Assembly: GCA_965208025.1 (NCBI GenBank)
Contig: OZ242302.1
Coordinates: 930,001 to 994,000 of the forward strand
DNA from: Bin80 sp965208025
GTDB taxonomy: Bacteria > Bacteroidota > Rhodothermia > Rhodothermales > Bin80
Reading direction: 5' to 3'
DNA length: 64,000 nt
The notes beneath the pieces are model-generated. The model made no database searches, was not told the DNA's origin, and saw only the letters and a list, made by a program, of their open reading frames with translations. Position 1 is the stretch's first letter; each line of letters begins with the position of its first letter. The position numbers and the translations under genes were made by a program. Positions 1 through 9,123 of this stretch are shown here, one piece after another.

Positions 1-585
1 AATCGTAGAGAGGGGAGTTTTTTCAGAGGGCTTCCACACCAACGAATCACCACAGACCAACGCCAGGGCGGCATTCCATGACCATACGGCAACTGGGAAG
101 TTGAATGCTGTAATGACACCAATGGCCCCGAGAGGGTGCCACTGTTCCGTGAGACGATGTTGGGATCGCTCACTCTGAATGGTATGACCATAGAGTTGCC
201 TGCTTAATCCACTCGCAAAATCGCAAATATCAATCATCTCTTGCACCTCTCCTTCTGCCTCCGAACGAATCTTACCCACTTCCAGAGTCACAAGTGAACC
301 AAGGGCCTCTTTGTATTCCCTTAGCAATAGACCATACTGTCGCACCAACTCTCCACGACGGGGAGCAGGAACGACTCTCCATGAAAGAAATGCGCGATGG
401 GCTTCTTGGCATGCTTGTTCAACCTCAATTTCTGAGGAGGAACCGACGTACTGAATCAAGCTCCCATCAATTGGGCTATGAACTTCTATGCGAGGCCCAT
501 TCCCCGGGTGCAACGATGAACCAATGGCTAATCCCGGTCCAGAATCGGTGATTCCCAGTCGGCTGAGAATGGATTTGTGTTGCAT
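1..585 (-). CDS. Aldehyde dehydrogenase, ALDH7 (antiquitin-like) family, N-terminal part
   Basis: This is a partial gene: 195 codons from an ATG at 585 run off the left edge of the window, and the C-terminal two thirds, including the catalytic Cys, lie outside. The family oxidises aldehydes with NAD(P)+; ALDH7 members act on alpha-aminoadipic semialdehyde / piperideine-6-carboxylate in lysine breakdown. The visible part shows the ALDH N-terminal fold and, near residues 150-190, the ALDH7-type stretch WHPLGAIGVITAFNFPVAVW followed by LVCGDSLVWKPSEKTPL, which contributes to cofactor binding. The N-terminus (MQHKSILSRLGI) also resembles family members. No partner gene is visible; rpsA downstream is a separate unit 154 bp away. 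The family assignment is good, but the exact substrate is inferred from subfamily resemblance. Confidence 0.85.
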   Translation of the reverse strand, partial: MQHKSILSRLGITDSGPGLAIGSSLHPGNGPRIEVHSPIDGSLIQYVGSSSEIEVEQACQEAHRAFLSWRVVPAPRRGELVRQYGLLLREYKEALGSLVTLEVGKIRSEAEGEVQEMIDICDFASGLSRQLYGHTIQSERSQHRLTEQWHPLGAIGVITAFNFPVAVWSWNAALALVCGDSLVWKPSEKTPLSTI

Positions 586-739
586 CAAAGGGAATTAATT
601 CCGTGAAAATAATAGTACGTCAGGGGGATATTTGGTTCACCTTTTGAGTGTCCTTGAACTGTCAACACATAGTGATCATCGTGCTTGAACACTCTTGCAA
701 ACCGAATCAAAAAAGAAGTATGACTCCAGATCGGACGCA

Positions 740-3736
740 CTAATCGTTTGCTTCTTCTAGAACGTCACTTTTTGAAGTTTTTCCTTTTTTTGTTTCTTTA
801 TTCTGAGCAACAGATTTTTTCTCACCTTTTGGGGAGGCAGTCTTCTCTACTTTGGGATCATCCACCCCATCAGCAGTGGCAAGATCCTCTGTGTCGGGAG
901 TGTCCGAATCAGTTGACTTGACAGAGTCTGTATCCGTAGGTTCGGAAATATCTGCGTCGGGCGAATCGGTACTATCTACATCAGGAAGATCCACAGACTC
1001 CGTGTCAGTGGCTTCGGCTGTCTCTACGTCAGGAGTTACGGTGGCTTCCACCTCAGGGAGATCCGCAGATTCCTCGGCAGCTTCGACTGTCTCTGCGTCT
1101 AGAGTTTCGGAGGCTTCCGAGTCGGGAAGATCCTCCGACTCCGCAGCGGCTTCGGCTGTCTCTACGTCTGGAGTTTCGGAGGCTTCCACTTCAGCGAGAT
1201 CCTCCGACTCCACAGCAACGGCGGCATCTCCAGTCTCTACCTCAGGGACATCGTCGGCACCTACATTTGGGGCATCTGCTGTGGCTGTTTTAGAAACTTT
1301 TGCATCGGAAACATTCTCCGTTTCAGATTGATGATCCTCCGTTGCCTCTGCCTCGGAAGTATCAATTACATCAACCGACTGGTCTTCGGTCTTTGATGTT
1401 TCTGGAGCAGGAGATTGATCATCTTCACTCTGGGGCGTCTCTTTGATTGCTTCAAGCCCACTCAACTCACCAATCGTCGTTGGACCACTAGCAATCTGCT
1501 CACGCTGAGCATGCTGACGAACAGCTTTTTCCTGCTCTTTACGCTCAGTCCGCTTTGCTTTCTGCTCTTTCTGACGATCCTGAGCTTCTTCCTGTCGTTG
1601 TTTAGCTGTTTCACTAAGGACGATCTCTTTCTTGCTCACATCTAAACGAATCACGCGGAGATCAAGTTCTTCTCCTTCTTGATAAGGCGGGAATCCACTG
1701 TCGTACTTTTTCTTCAGTTCCCCACCTGGTATAAAGCCCTCAACCTCAAGAGGTAACTCAACCGTTAATCCATTGCGTTCAATCCGTATGACCTTGGCTT
1801 TATGATCGGATCCCGTCTCAAAAACCGTCGCCAAGTTTGTCCACGGGTTCGTTTCAATTTGCTTATGCCCCAGTGCAATGCGCTGACGCTTCTCGTCTAC
1901 ATCAAGTACAACAACGGAGAGTTCCTGTCTTTTCTTGATGATCTCACTGGGATGCCGTATGGTTTTGGTCCATGACAAATCAGATACATGGACGAGTCCA
2001 TCAATTCCCGGCTCAATTTCAACGAAGGCTCCGAAGTGAGTGATATTGCGTACATGCCCGCGTAGGACGGTTCCTGGAGGATAACGAGCCGCGATGCCCT
2101 CCCATGGGTTGACTTCAAACTCCTTCATGCCGAGCGAAATCTTTTTGGTATCGTGATCAATACTCAGCACAGAAACCTTCACCATCTGCCCAAGTGATAC
2201 GCGCTGCGAAGGGTGACGTATGTGTCCAGTCCAACTCATTTCTGATACATGCACGAGTCCCTCAATCCCCTGCTCAAGTTCAAGGAACGCACCATAATCA
2301 GTAATTGAGACAACTTTCCCCTCGACAATATCCCCGGTTTTATAACGTTCGTCAATATTCTCCCATGGATGAGTCTGTAACTGTTTGAGTCCCAGAGAAA
2401 TACGTTGGCGCTCCTTATCATACTCAAGCACAACAACTTTCAGCTCCTCATCAAGAGACACAATCTCGGTGGGATGAGATACACGTCCCCAAGTCAGGTC
2501 TGTGATGTGCAACAATCCATCCACTCCCCCTAGATCAACGAATACCCCGAAGTCGGTAATATTCTTTGCAATTCCTTCCAATACTTGCCCAACCTCCATG
2601 GTTGAAAGTATGCTTTCGCGCTGGGACGCTAGTTGACGCTCAATCAGTGCCTTATGAGAAATTACTACATTCTCGTTTTCGGCATTAATCTTTACAATCT
2701 TGAATTGCATCCGACGATCAAGGTATGAATCAAAATCACGGACGGGGCGCATATCAATTTGCGACCCTGGCAGAAATGCCTCTAACCCATCAATCAGGTT
2801 GACTAGCATCCCCCCTTTAATACGTCGAATGATTGTCCCTTCCAAGATAGTTCCATTCGAAAAGGCATGTTCTACTTGTTCCCAACGGCGAACTTGTTCC
2901 GCTCTCCCCTTACTCAGGACAAGCTGACCGTGATAGTTTTCCATCCGTTCAAGGTAAACCTCCACTTCATCTCCTGCCTTGACCTCTCCCGAAAATTCAC
3001 TCTTGGAAATCACACCATCACTCTTGAAACCAATATCAATCACAACATCTTTTTCCCCAACAGAAATAACTCGCCCTGTGACGATTTCGTCATTTGAAAC
3101 CTTGTTGAGTGTGCTATCAATCAGTTTGATCAACTCGTCGGTTTCGGCTTTCTCCTCCGCCGTAGTCTGGGATTGTTCTTCCAGGCTGGAAAGAGCAACG
3201 ACATCACCAATGATCTCACCCGTGTACCCAATGCGAAGAGGTTCCTCACTCACATCCTCGGGGCTTACTTCGCTAGTGGACGTCAGGTCTGATGAACTCT
3301 CATCAGCCGAATCATTCGTCAGATTTTCCTCATAGCCCGCGGGAACTAAACTTGGAGCTTCCGGCGCTTCATCTGAAATTTCAGAGAGCGCTCCAACGCT
3401 ATCAGACTCGGGTGAGGCCACTTCACTCTCCGTTACAGATTCGTCAGTTACATTCGGTTCCTCAGCAATTGACTCGGTGGTTTGAGTCGTCTCTGTGAAA
3501 TCGTCTGTTTTCTCTGCAGTGGCATCCGCATCATCAACAGACTGATCTTGGATTTGGGACGATGTAGAAGGCGTTTCCTCATCAGTAGTAGATTCTGAAT
3601 CGGGCTGATCTTTGGGATCAGTTGAGTCAAGGTCACTCAGAGCGGTTGTACTTGACTCTCCATTGCCATCATTGGTTAATTCATTGTTTACCTCTTTTTC
3701 CGAGGTCTCTAAGGTTGATTGCTTGTCTTCAGACAT
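740..3736 (-). CDS. rpsA: 30S ribosomal protein S1 with long acidic N- and C-terminal extensions
   Basis: S1 binds mRNA and helps deliver it to the 30S subunit. Six consecutive S1 (OB-fold) repeats span roughly residues 215-705. Repeats 3-5 have the classic GxVxxITDFGxFVDL and GLLHITDLTW pattern and are separated by NPW/HPW linkers (THPWENI, VNPWEGI, TNPWTNL). The core is ordinary. The flanks are not: about 210 N-terminal residues are Ser/Thr/Glu/Asp-rich, and about 290 C-terminal residues begin with a charged KEQKAKRTERKEQ helix and continue as imperfect acidic repeats (units such as SEDLPDSEASETLDAETVE) before a short Lys-rich end. Bacterial S1 is usually about 550-630 aa; this one is 998. 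The ATG at 3736 (MSEDKQS) is chosen over the longer frame to 3778 because it has AGGTC about 8 bases upstream and the extra residues look non-coding. cmk lies 148 bp upstream, a common pairing. Confidence 0.95.
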   Translation of the reverse strand: MSEDKQSTLETSEKEVNNELTNDGNGESSTTALSDLDSTDPKDQPDSESTTDEETPSTSSQIQDQSVDDADATAEKTDDFTETTQTTESIAEEPNVTDESVTESEVASPESDSVGALSEISDEAPEAPSLVPAGYEENLTNDSADESSSDLTSTSEVSPEDVSEEPLRIGYTGEIIGDVVALSSLEEQSQTTAEEKAETDELIKLIDSTLNKVSNDEIVTGRVISVGEKDVVIDIGFKSDGVISKSEFSGEVKAGDEVEVYLERMENYHGQLVLSKGRAEQVRRWEQVEHAFSNGTILEGTIIRRIKGGMLVNLIDGLEAFLPGSQIDMRPVRDFDSYLDRRMQFKIVKINAENENVVISHKALIERQLASQRESILSTMEVGQVLEGIAKNITDFGVFVDLGGVDGLLHITDLTWGRVSHPTEIVSLDEELKVVVLEYDKERQRISLGLKQLQTHPWENIDERYKTGDIVEGKVVSITDYGAFLELEQGIEGLVHVSEMSWTGHIRHPSQRVSLGQMVKVSVLSIDHDTKKISLGMKEFEVNPWEGIAARYPPGTVLRGHVRNITHFGAFVEIEPGIDGLVHVSDLSWTKTIRHPSEIIKKRQELSVVVLDVDEKRQRIALGHKQIETNPWTNLATVFETGSDHKAKVIRIERNGLTVELPLEVEGFIPGGELKKKYDSGFPPYQEGEELDLRVIRLDVSKKEIVLSETAKQRQEEAQDRQKEQKAKRTERKEQEKAVRQHAQREQIASGPTTIGELSGLEAIKETPQSEDDQSPAPETSKTEDQSVDVIDTSEAEATEDHQSETENVSDAKVSKTATADAPNVGADDVPEVETGDAAVAVESEDLAEVEASETPDVETAEAAAESEDLPDSEASETLDAETVEAAEESADLPEVEATVTPDVETAEATDTESVDLPDVDSTDSPDADISEPTDTDSVKSTDSDTPDTEDLATADGVDDPKVEKTASPKGEKKSVAQNKETKKGKTSKSDVLEEAND

Positions 3737-3884
3737 ATAAGTGGACCTGATGGTTGGGAGGATACGCTTCCTTAGCACCTACATCAGGAGAAAGTTTGAG
3801 TTTTAGGTAGACACACATGCAGGAAGACAGGTCAAACGACCATCATGTGAGCCAAACGAACCCACTTGAACTACACCAGACGAA

Positions 3885-4550
3885 TTATCGTTCCTGAATG
3901 TGATCAAGCATGAATTGTACTTGGTGCTCAATGGTTAGTTGGTCCGTGTTAATCAGGATTGCATCGTTGGCTTGCCTAAGGGGAGCAATCTTACGTGAGG
4001 AATCTCGCTGGTCTCGTTGCTCAATGGCATCATAAACTTCTTGAAACGATATGTCTGCTCCAGTCAAACGAAGGTCTTTGATGCGTCGACGAGCACGAAC
4101 ATCTAGTGATGCAGTCAGGAAAAATTTCAGATCAGCATTTGGAAAAACGACCGTGCCCATATCGCGACCGATGACCACAATTCCTGGATCTTTCCCGAAC
4201 CGTTCTGCAAATCCACGTTGAACACTGAAGAGACAGCTGCGAACACATTTGAGGGCCGCAACTTGGCTTGACATGGCAGAGACCTTGGGTGTAGGAAGCT
4301 GGGACGTAACATCATCTCCATCAATATATATCCTCATCTCAGATTTGACGCAACTGGCATCAAACTGCATTTGTGACAAATAGGCAGACGCAGACTCCTC
4401 GGTACATTCAACCTCATGTTTCAAGAATCCGAATGCTACCGCTCTGTACATCATACCAGAGTCCATAAAGATGAATCCCGATTTTTCAGCCACCACTTGT
4501 GCTGTGGTACTCTTTCCAGACGCGGCTGGACCGTCAATTGCTACTATCAC
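3885..4550 (-). CDS. cmk: Cytidylate kinase
   Basis: This enzyme phosphorylates CMP and dCMP to the diphosphates in pyrimidine salvage. The P-loop IDGPAASGKSTTA is at residues 5-17. Further family landmarks are DSGMMYRAVA near residue 31, GRDMGTVVFPNADLKFFLTA (substrate/ATP-binding region) near 130-148, and the lid region with RRIKDL and the RDQRDSSRKIAPL motif near 175-195. The length, 221 aa, is normal. The start at 4550 is a GTG; no in-frame ATG lies close upstream and the P-loop begins at once, so GTG is accepted. It sits directly upstream of rpsA in the same direction, the cmk-rpsA order known from many bacteria, and the two are probably co-transcribed. Confidence 0.95.
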   Translation of the reverse strand: MIVAIDGPAASGKSTTAQVVAEKSGFIFMDSGMMYRAVAFGFLKHEVECTEESASAYLSQMQFDASCVKSEMRIYIDGDDVTSQLPTPKVSAMSSQVAALKCVRSCLFSVQRGFAERFGKDPGIVVIGRDMGTVVFPNADLKFFLTASLDVRARRRIKDLRLTGADISFQEVYDAIEQRDQRDSSRKIAPLRQANDAILINTDQLTIEHQVQFMLDHIQER

Positions 4551-5450
4551 TTGGAGTAAGAAGAGGTCTGATCAGAGGAGAAAAGGATTTGTCGGTGAGT
4601 GATAAAAAATGCACTCTGTTGGGGTTCAAGTACCGTCTTCCTTGTTAAATTTCACTTTCATCAGTATACCTTAGACCGATAGATTTGATTGACGGAGAAA
4701 AGAACGATTTGATGAGTGAACGAATCTCAAAGTATTAATATGACTCATCACTATATGATTATCGTCACACATCTACTACATCTCAGTACAAGTGTCAATC
4801 CCTACCGTGTATTTAGTGCTTTACCGAATGAACTGTTTCAATGCCGTCAGACAGGTACTCACTTCACGGACCATTTGGAGGGCTCCCAGCAGTTAGGAGA
4901 GACGGTAATAATGGCTATCAGTTTTGATACAAGCCTTATAAGTCAGTGTACCGGCAACATAAATTTTGGCATTCGGTGGAACTGGTAATGATGACATTCT
5001 GTTGCGGCGGATCCATTAACAAATGCATTGTGAAGCATCAGGCTTTTGTCCAACCCACAAGATACATAGTCTTCACCATAGTGTCGGAAGGTAACATTCA
5101 TATTGCCAATTTCGGGGCTTGCCATCGTTCACTACATGTACAGCCCGCATGGTCACCAAGCTGCACTATATAGCCTGTCAAGTTCAGTTGCTTCATATCT
5201 CGTACCTTGATTATTAAGTTAAGTCCGCTACCAACCTAATCCCCAGGTGTTGGATTGGACTCGAACCCACCATAGGAATGTACTTTATCATAGTGCACAA
5301 CAAATCGTGAGTTACTCACGTAAACTATTATTTATTCCCAAAAATAAAAGTGGCTGGGTGTACAGCATTTAGGAGGTTCTATCAACGTATGTCGCCGAAC
5401 TACGAGATAAACTTTTTGTACAATTCGAAATGCTTTTATGATTATTCTAC
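4551..5450. other. 900-bp stretch without a supported gene
   Basis: This lies between the divergent cmk and the secreted protease gene. The short open frames here (for example 4716-4988 plus, 4943-5125 minus) have no recognisable motif and look like chance frames. A tRNA-Ile-like remnant on the minus strand (about 5245-5315) is described separately. The stretch just before 5451 is AT-rich and must contain the protease promoter, but I cannot point to a convincing -7/-33 pair. Confidence 0.5.
5245..5315 (-). pseudogene. Possible decayed tRNA-Ile(GAU)
   Basis: Read on the minus strand, the sequence holds CTCA (D-arm-like), then GTGCAC, then a 7-base loop ATGATAA with GAT at the anticodon position (5287-5289), then GGTGGGTTCGAGTCC, matching a T-loop of the tRNA-Ile type. 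The blocks are in the right order. However, the spacer between anticodon loop and T-arm is about 4 bases too long, stems contain mismatches, and no acceptor stem pairs. I read it as a degenerate relic at best; chance resemblance is possible. Confidence 0.2.
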
Positions 5451-8400
5451 ATGAGAATCCATCAATTATTTTCCTTTTTGATTCTGGGCTTCGCCTTAGT
5501 AAACCACTTCGGTACTTCCCAAGTGGTAGCCCAAACTCTCCCAGATGTAGTGCCCCGAGTCGTGGTGGTTCAATTTGACGAGGGAATTACTTTCCACGGA
5601 AAAACTGTCCAAACTGGTTTACATGTTTTTGATCGCAAAGCAGCCAAGTATGGCGTGCATACCATTGAGCAGATTTACCCCATTCTGGATCATGTAGAGT
5701 CGACTCCAACTACGCAGCACAACTTAATGTCACTGCGCCGTACGTACTACGTACGATACACTGATGATGATACACCTGAACAAGTTTCCACAGATCTATC
5801 TCTTGCTCCCGGCATTGTCTACGCCGAACCTGTACCTGTAAATCATACTTGGGGACCATATGACTGGGTGTGTATTGATCCAAATGATCCGAAATTTTCT
5901 GAACAGACTGAACTGAATGCCCTAAACCTTCCCGAAGCGTGGGATATTGTGAAAACCGCTGACAGCACTCCAAATGTTGTAATTGCTATTGTTGACGGAG
6001 GTGGCGAATGGAGGCATGAAGATCTTCGTGCGAATGTATGGACAAACGAGGATGAAATTCCTGACAATGGAATTGATGACGACAACAATGGGTACATTGA
6101 TGATGTGCATGGTGTTAACTTTGCCAATGAGGATGATTCTGATCATGATCCAACTGGATTGCCAGAGACTCCATCCAATGCTGAACACGGAACGGCGGTC
6201 GCTGGAGTGGCTAGCGCCGTGACGGACAACAATGTTGGAATTGCTGGTGCAGCCTGGAATGCAAAGCTGATGCACATCAATGTGGGATGCCCTCCCACTT
6301 CAAATATGTCAATTTGCGATGGATACACTGGTATCCTTTATGCCGCTTTGAATGGCGCTGACATCATCAATACGAGTTGGGGTGGAGTACGCCAAAACAG
6401 CAGCGAAGTAAGGCATCTTGATGAGACGCTTGACCTCGTTACCGACATGGGGGCATTGGTCGTTGCCTCGGCGGGAAATAGCAGTTCATCTGTGGATGAA
6501 TCTCTCTTCTATCCAGCCCGCCATCCGCGCGTTCTCTCTGTTGGTGCTACGGAGAAAGATACGCGTGTCAAGGCAGAGTTGTCTAACTGGGGAACATTGG
6601 TGAACGTATTTGCACCTGGAATAGACATCATCACCACTGGATTAAATAACGAATATATTAAGGTTGAAGGTACATCATTTTCTTCGCCTCTAACCGCTGG
6701 TGTTGCTGCTCTGGCGAAAACGAGGTTCCCTAATCTATCTCCTGATGCTCTTAGGGAACATGTACGGTTGACGAGTGAGAGCATTGATAATGAGAATCCT
6801 GACTTTGACGGTCAGATGGGGCGTGGATTCGTGAATGCTCTGGCCGCCGTTCAAGAACCCGCCTTCCCAGCAGTACGTCTTCAAAACTGGTCATGGGAGG
6901 ACAATGATTCAAATCGCATCATTGAGCCTGGCGATCAGATCACCATCACGATGGATGTTATTAACCATCTCCATGATGCAAATCAACTTGAAATAACTCT
7001 TGCTGGAAACGAGACCTATCCATTCATTGAGTGGTCCACTTCCAGAGTTGAGATCGGCTCACTTCCCAGTGGTGATTCTATTGAAGTGACCTTTAAGTTC
7101 ACCGTTGCCTCAAATACTCCTCCCGACCAACTGGTACGATTCTTTCTGCAAGTTCGTGATGGAGACTTTGAAGATGTGGCGGATCAGGTTACGCTTCATG
7201 TTAACCGACAGCTGGAGGTCGTCTATCAGGGACTGAGAGCATTCTATAACTCCACCGACGGGGATAACTGGACGATGAATGACAATTGGGATTTCTCAAG
7301 GATTCCCACCGAGGAAGAACTAACGGAATGGTTTGGTATCACACTTAATGCGGGATTTCTACAAAAACTGTCTCTGGTAAACAACAATCTCAATGGGATA
7401 TTACCGCCAGAGCTGGAGAATTTGAGGAATTTAGAAATCCTCGAATTATTTGAGAATGAACGACTCTCTGGACAGATCCCACCTGGGCTTGGAAACCTTC
7501 CAAAATTGCAAAACCTCACCCTCGGAAACAATTCCCACTCTGGTCTCATCCCATCCGAACTCGGAAATCTTAACTTGTTAACGGACCTGCGCCTTTTTGG
7601 CAATTCGTTTTCTGGTTCCCTCCCTTCCGAACTCGGAAATCTTCAGCAATTGAGGGGACTCTATCTTGAACGTAATCTTCTCACTGGATCCATTCCGTCC
7701 GAACTCGGAAATCTTCAACAACTCCGAAATCTGCACCTGTATAGTAATTCTTTTTCTGGACTCATCCCATCCGAACTCGGAAAGCTTCAAGAACTGAGAG
7801 ATCTATTCCTGTATAGCAATTCTCTTGAGGGTCCTATTCCATCTGATCTCGGAAAGCTACAACAACTATCAGGGTTCCGCTTGGATAGTAATTCACTTAC
7901 TGGATCCATTCCGTCCGAACTCGGAAATCTTCAACAACTACAGATCCTGAACCTTGATCGTAACTTACTTACTGGATCCATTCCACCAGAACTTGGAAAT
8001 CTTGAACAACTCTTTCACCTACTTCTCAGGAACAATTCTCTCGCTGGCTCTATCCCACCGGAACTTGGAAATCTTGAACAGCTGGGAGCGCTACGTTTGG
8101 ATAGCAATGCCGTTTCTGGACCAATCCCGTCCGAACTCGGAAAACTTCTACAACTCACGGATCTTGGGCTGGCAAGTAATTCTCTTTCAGGGCCAATCCC
8201 ACCAGAACTTGGCAACCTTACGAACCTGACTCGTCTACTCCTGAATGGGAATGAACTCACTGGACAGATCCCAAGAAGTTTCATGCAATTGGAGGATTTG
8301 GTCATATTCCATTTTGAGGGACAGAGCCTATGTGCTCCAGCCGATGAAGAGTTTCAAATGTGGCTGAAACGCATCCCTAATTATCGTGGCCCTACCTGTG

Positions 8401-8987
8401 GAGAATTGCAGTTTACTCGTACTGTCCATGATCAATCGTTCCCACGTTCGCTGCCAATTACTCCATTGATCCTACCAGAGGCCCAAGGAGGTGTGCCACC
8501 CATTGCCTATACCCTCACCCCTGCACTCCCCGATGGCCTCGCCTACGATGCGTTGTCACGCACGATTAGCGGGACACCCTTGGTTGTTACTTCGTCTCCA
8601 ATTCCATACACATTCATTGCTACGGATGCCGATGGTTCTATGGCTTTCATGGAATTTAACATTGAAGTCTTTAGTCCCGTCGCTTCGGAGCAGGATGGAC
8701 TTCCTTCATCGTTCATAGTTCATGAGAACTATCCCAATCCTTTCCGTGAATCCACACTTCTGGTAGTAGACCTTCCGTGGTCTGCCACGCTAAATGTGGA
8801 CATATTTGATTTGACAGGTCGGAATGTACTTTCAAAGAGTAAGGTTGATCTAACGGCTGGCTGGAACCGGAAGATTCGTCTTGATGGTTCAACCTTGCCC
8901 TCTGGCCTCTATTTGTATCGCATTCACGTAACTTCGGAAGCAGGAGTTCAATCACAGTCTGGTCAATTCGTGCGTATGCGGAACTAA
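5451..8987 (+). CDS. Secreted subtilisin-like serine protease with leucine-rich repeats and T9SS sorting domain
   Basis: A large (1178 aa) exported S8-family protease. A signal peptide (about residues 1-28, ending VVAQ) is followed by a propeptide-like region to about residue 130. The peptidase domain follows, with catalytic Asp182 (AIVDGGGEWRHEDL), His246 (EHGTAVAGVASA), oxyanion-hole Asn (ASAGNSS) and Ser409 (GTSFSSPLTAGVAAL). Acidic DDDNNGYIDD at about 205-215 looks calcium-binding. A beta-rich region (about 480-600) leads into 13 plant-type leucine-rich repeats (about 640-945, consensus LxLxxNxLxGxIPxELGNLxQL), then a putative Ig-like segment, then a C-terminal sorting domain starting ENYPNPF near residue 1090. 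That domain predicts type IX secretion and surface attachment or release. The residue after the catalytic Asp is Gly rather than the usual Ser/Thr. The gene stands alone between opposite-strand units. The target protein is unknown; the LRRs probably mediate binding (inference). Confidence 0.93.
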   Translation: MRIHQLFSFLILGFALVNHFGTSQVVAQTLPDVVPRVVVVQFDEGITFHGKTVQTGLHVFDRKAAKYGVHTIEQIYPILDHVESTPTTQHNLMSLRRTYYVRYTDDDTPEQVSTDLSLAPGIVYAEPVPVNHTWGPYDWVCIDPNDPKFSEQTELNALNLPEAWDIVKTADSTPNVVIAIVDGGGEWRHEDLRANVWTNEDEIPDNGIDDDNNGYIDDVHGVNFANEDDSDHDPTGLPETPSNAEHGTAVAGVASAVTDNNVGIAGAAWNAKLMHINVGCPPTSNMSICDGYTGILYAALNGADIINTSWGGVRQNSSEVRHLDETLDLVTDMGALVVASAGNSSSSVDESLFYPARHPRVLSVGATEKDTRVKAELSNWGTLVNVFAPGIDIITTGLNNEYIKVEGTSFSSPLTAGVAALAKTRFPNLSPDALREHVRLTSESIDNENPDFDGQMGRGFVNALAAVQEPAFPAVRLQNWSWEDNDSNRIIEPGDQITITMDVINHLHDANQLEITLAGNETYPFIEWSTSRVEIGSLPSGDSIEVTFKFTVASNTPPDQLVRFFLQVRDGDFEDVADQVTLHVNRQLEVVYQGLRAFYNSTDGDNWTMNDNWDFSRIPTEEELTEWFGITLNAGFLQKLSLVNNNLNGILPPELENLRNLEILELFENERLSGQIPPGLGNLPKLQNLTLGNNSHSGLIPSELGNLNLLTDLRLFGNSFSGSLPSELGNLQQLRGLYLERNLLTGSIPSELGNLQQLRNLHLYSNSFSGLIPSELGKLQELRDLFLYSNSLEGPIPSDLGKLQQLSGFRLDSNSLTGSIPSELGNLQQLQILNLDRNLLTGSIPPELGNLEQLFHLLLRNNSLAGSIPPELGNLEQLGALRLDSNAVSGPIPSELGKLLQLTDLGLASNSLSGPIPPELGNLTNLTRLLLNGNELTGQIPRSFMQLEDLVIFHFEGQSLCAPADEEFQMWLKRIPNYRGPTCGELQFTRTVHDQSFPRSLPITPLILPEAQGGVPPIAYTLTPALPDGLAYDALSRTISGTPLVVTSSPIPYTFIATDADGSMAFMEFNIEVFSPVASEQDGLPSSFIVHENYPNPFRESTLLVVDLPWSATLNVDIFDLTGRNVLSKSKVDLTAGWNRKIRLDGSTLPSGLYLYRIHVTSEAGVQSQSGQFVRMRN

Positions 8988-9011
8988 TGTAGGAATTTGA
9001 AACTGCTTCTT

Positions 9012-9031
9012 GCGAGTCAATATAGATTCGC
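9012..9031. terminator. Weak hairpin between convergent genes
   Basis: GCGAGTC-AATATA-GATTCGC forms a 7-bp stem with one G-U pair and is followed by a modestly T-rich stretch. It sits 25 bp after the protease stop and before the end of the oppositely oriented BtuF-like gene, where a terminator is expected. Confidence 0.35.
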
Positions 9032-9123
9032 TTGTTCCATTTCATGAATCTCCCGTGCCTGATCTCCGCCAGCTGAAATTCTAACTGCCTCTGACGTAAA
9101 TAATAGTGTCAATAAACAATGAG

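Noticed and set aside
852..1331. 159-codon plus-strand frame rich in Ser/Val/Ala
   Set aside because: It is the antisense reading of the repetitive acidic tail of ribosomal protein S1; the repeats create the long frame.
4716..4988. 90-codon plus-strand frame
   Set aside because: No domain, no ribosome-binding site and low-quality composition; other frames of similar size overlap it.
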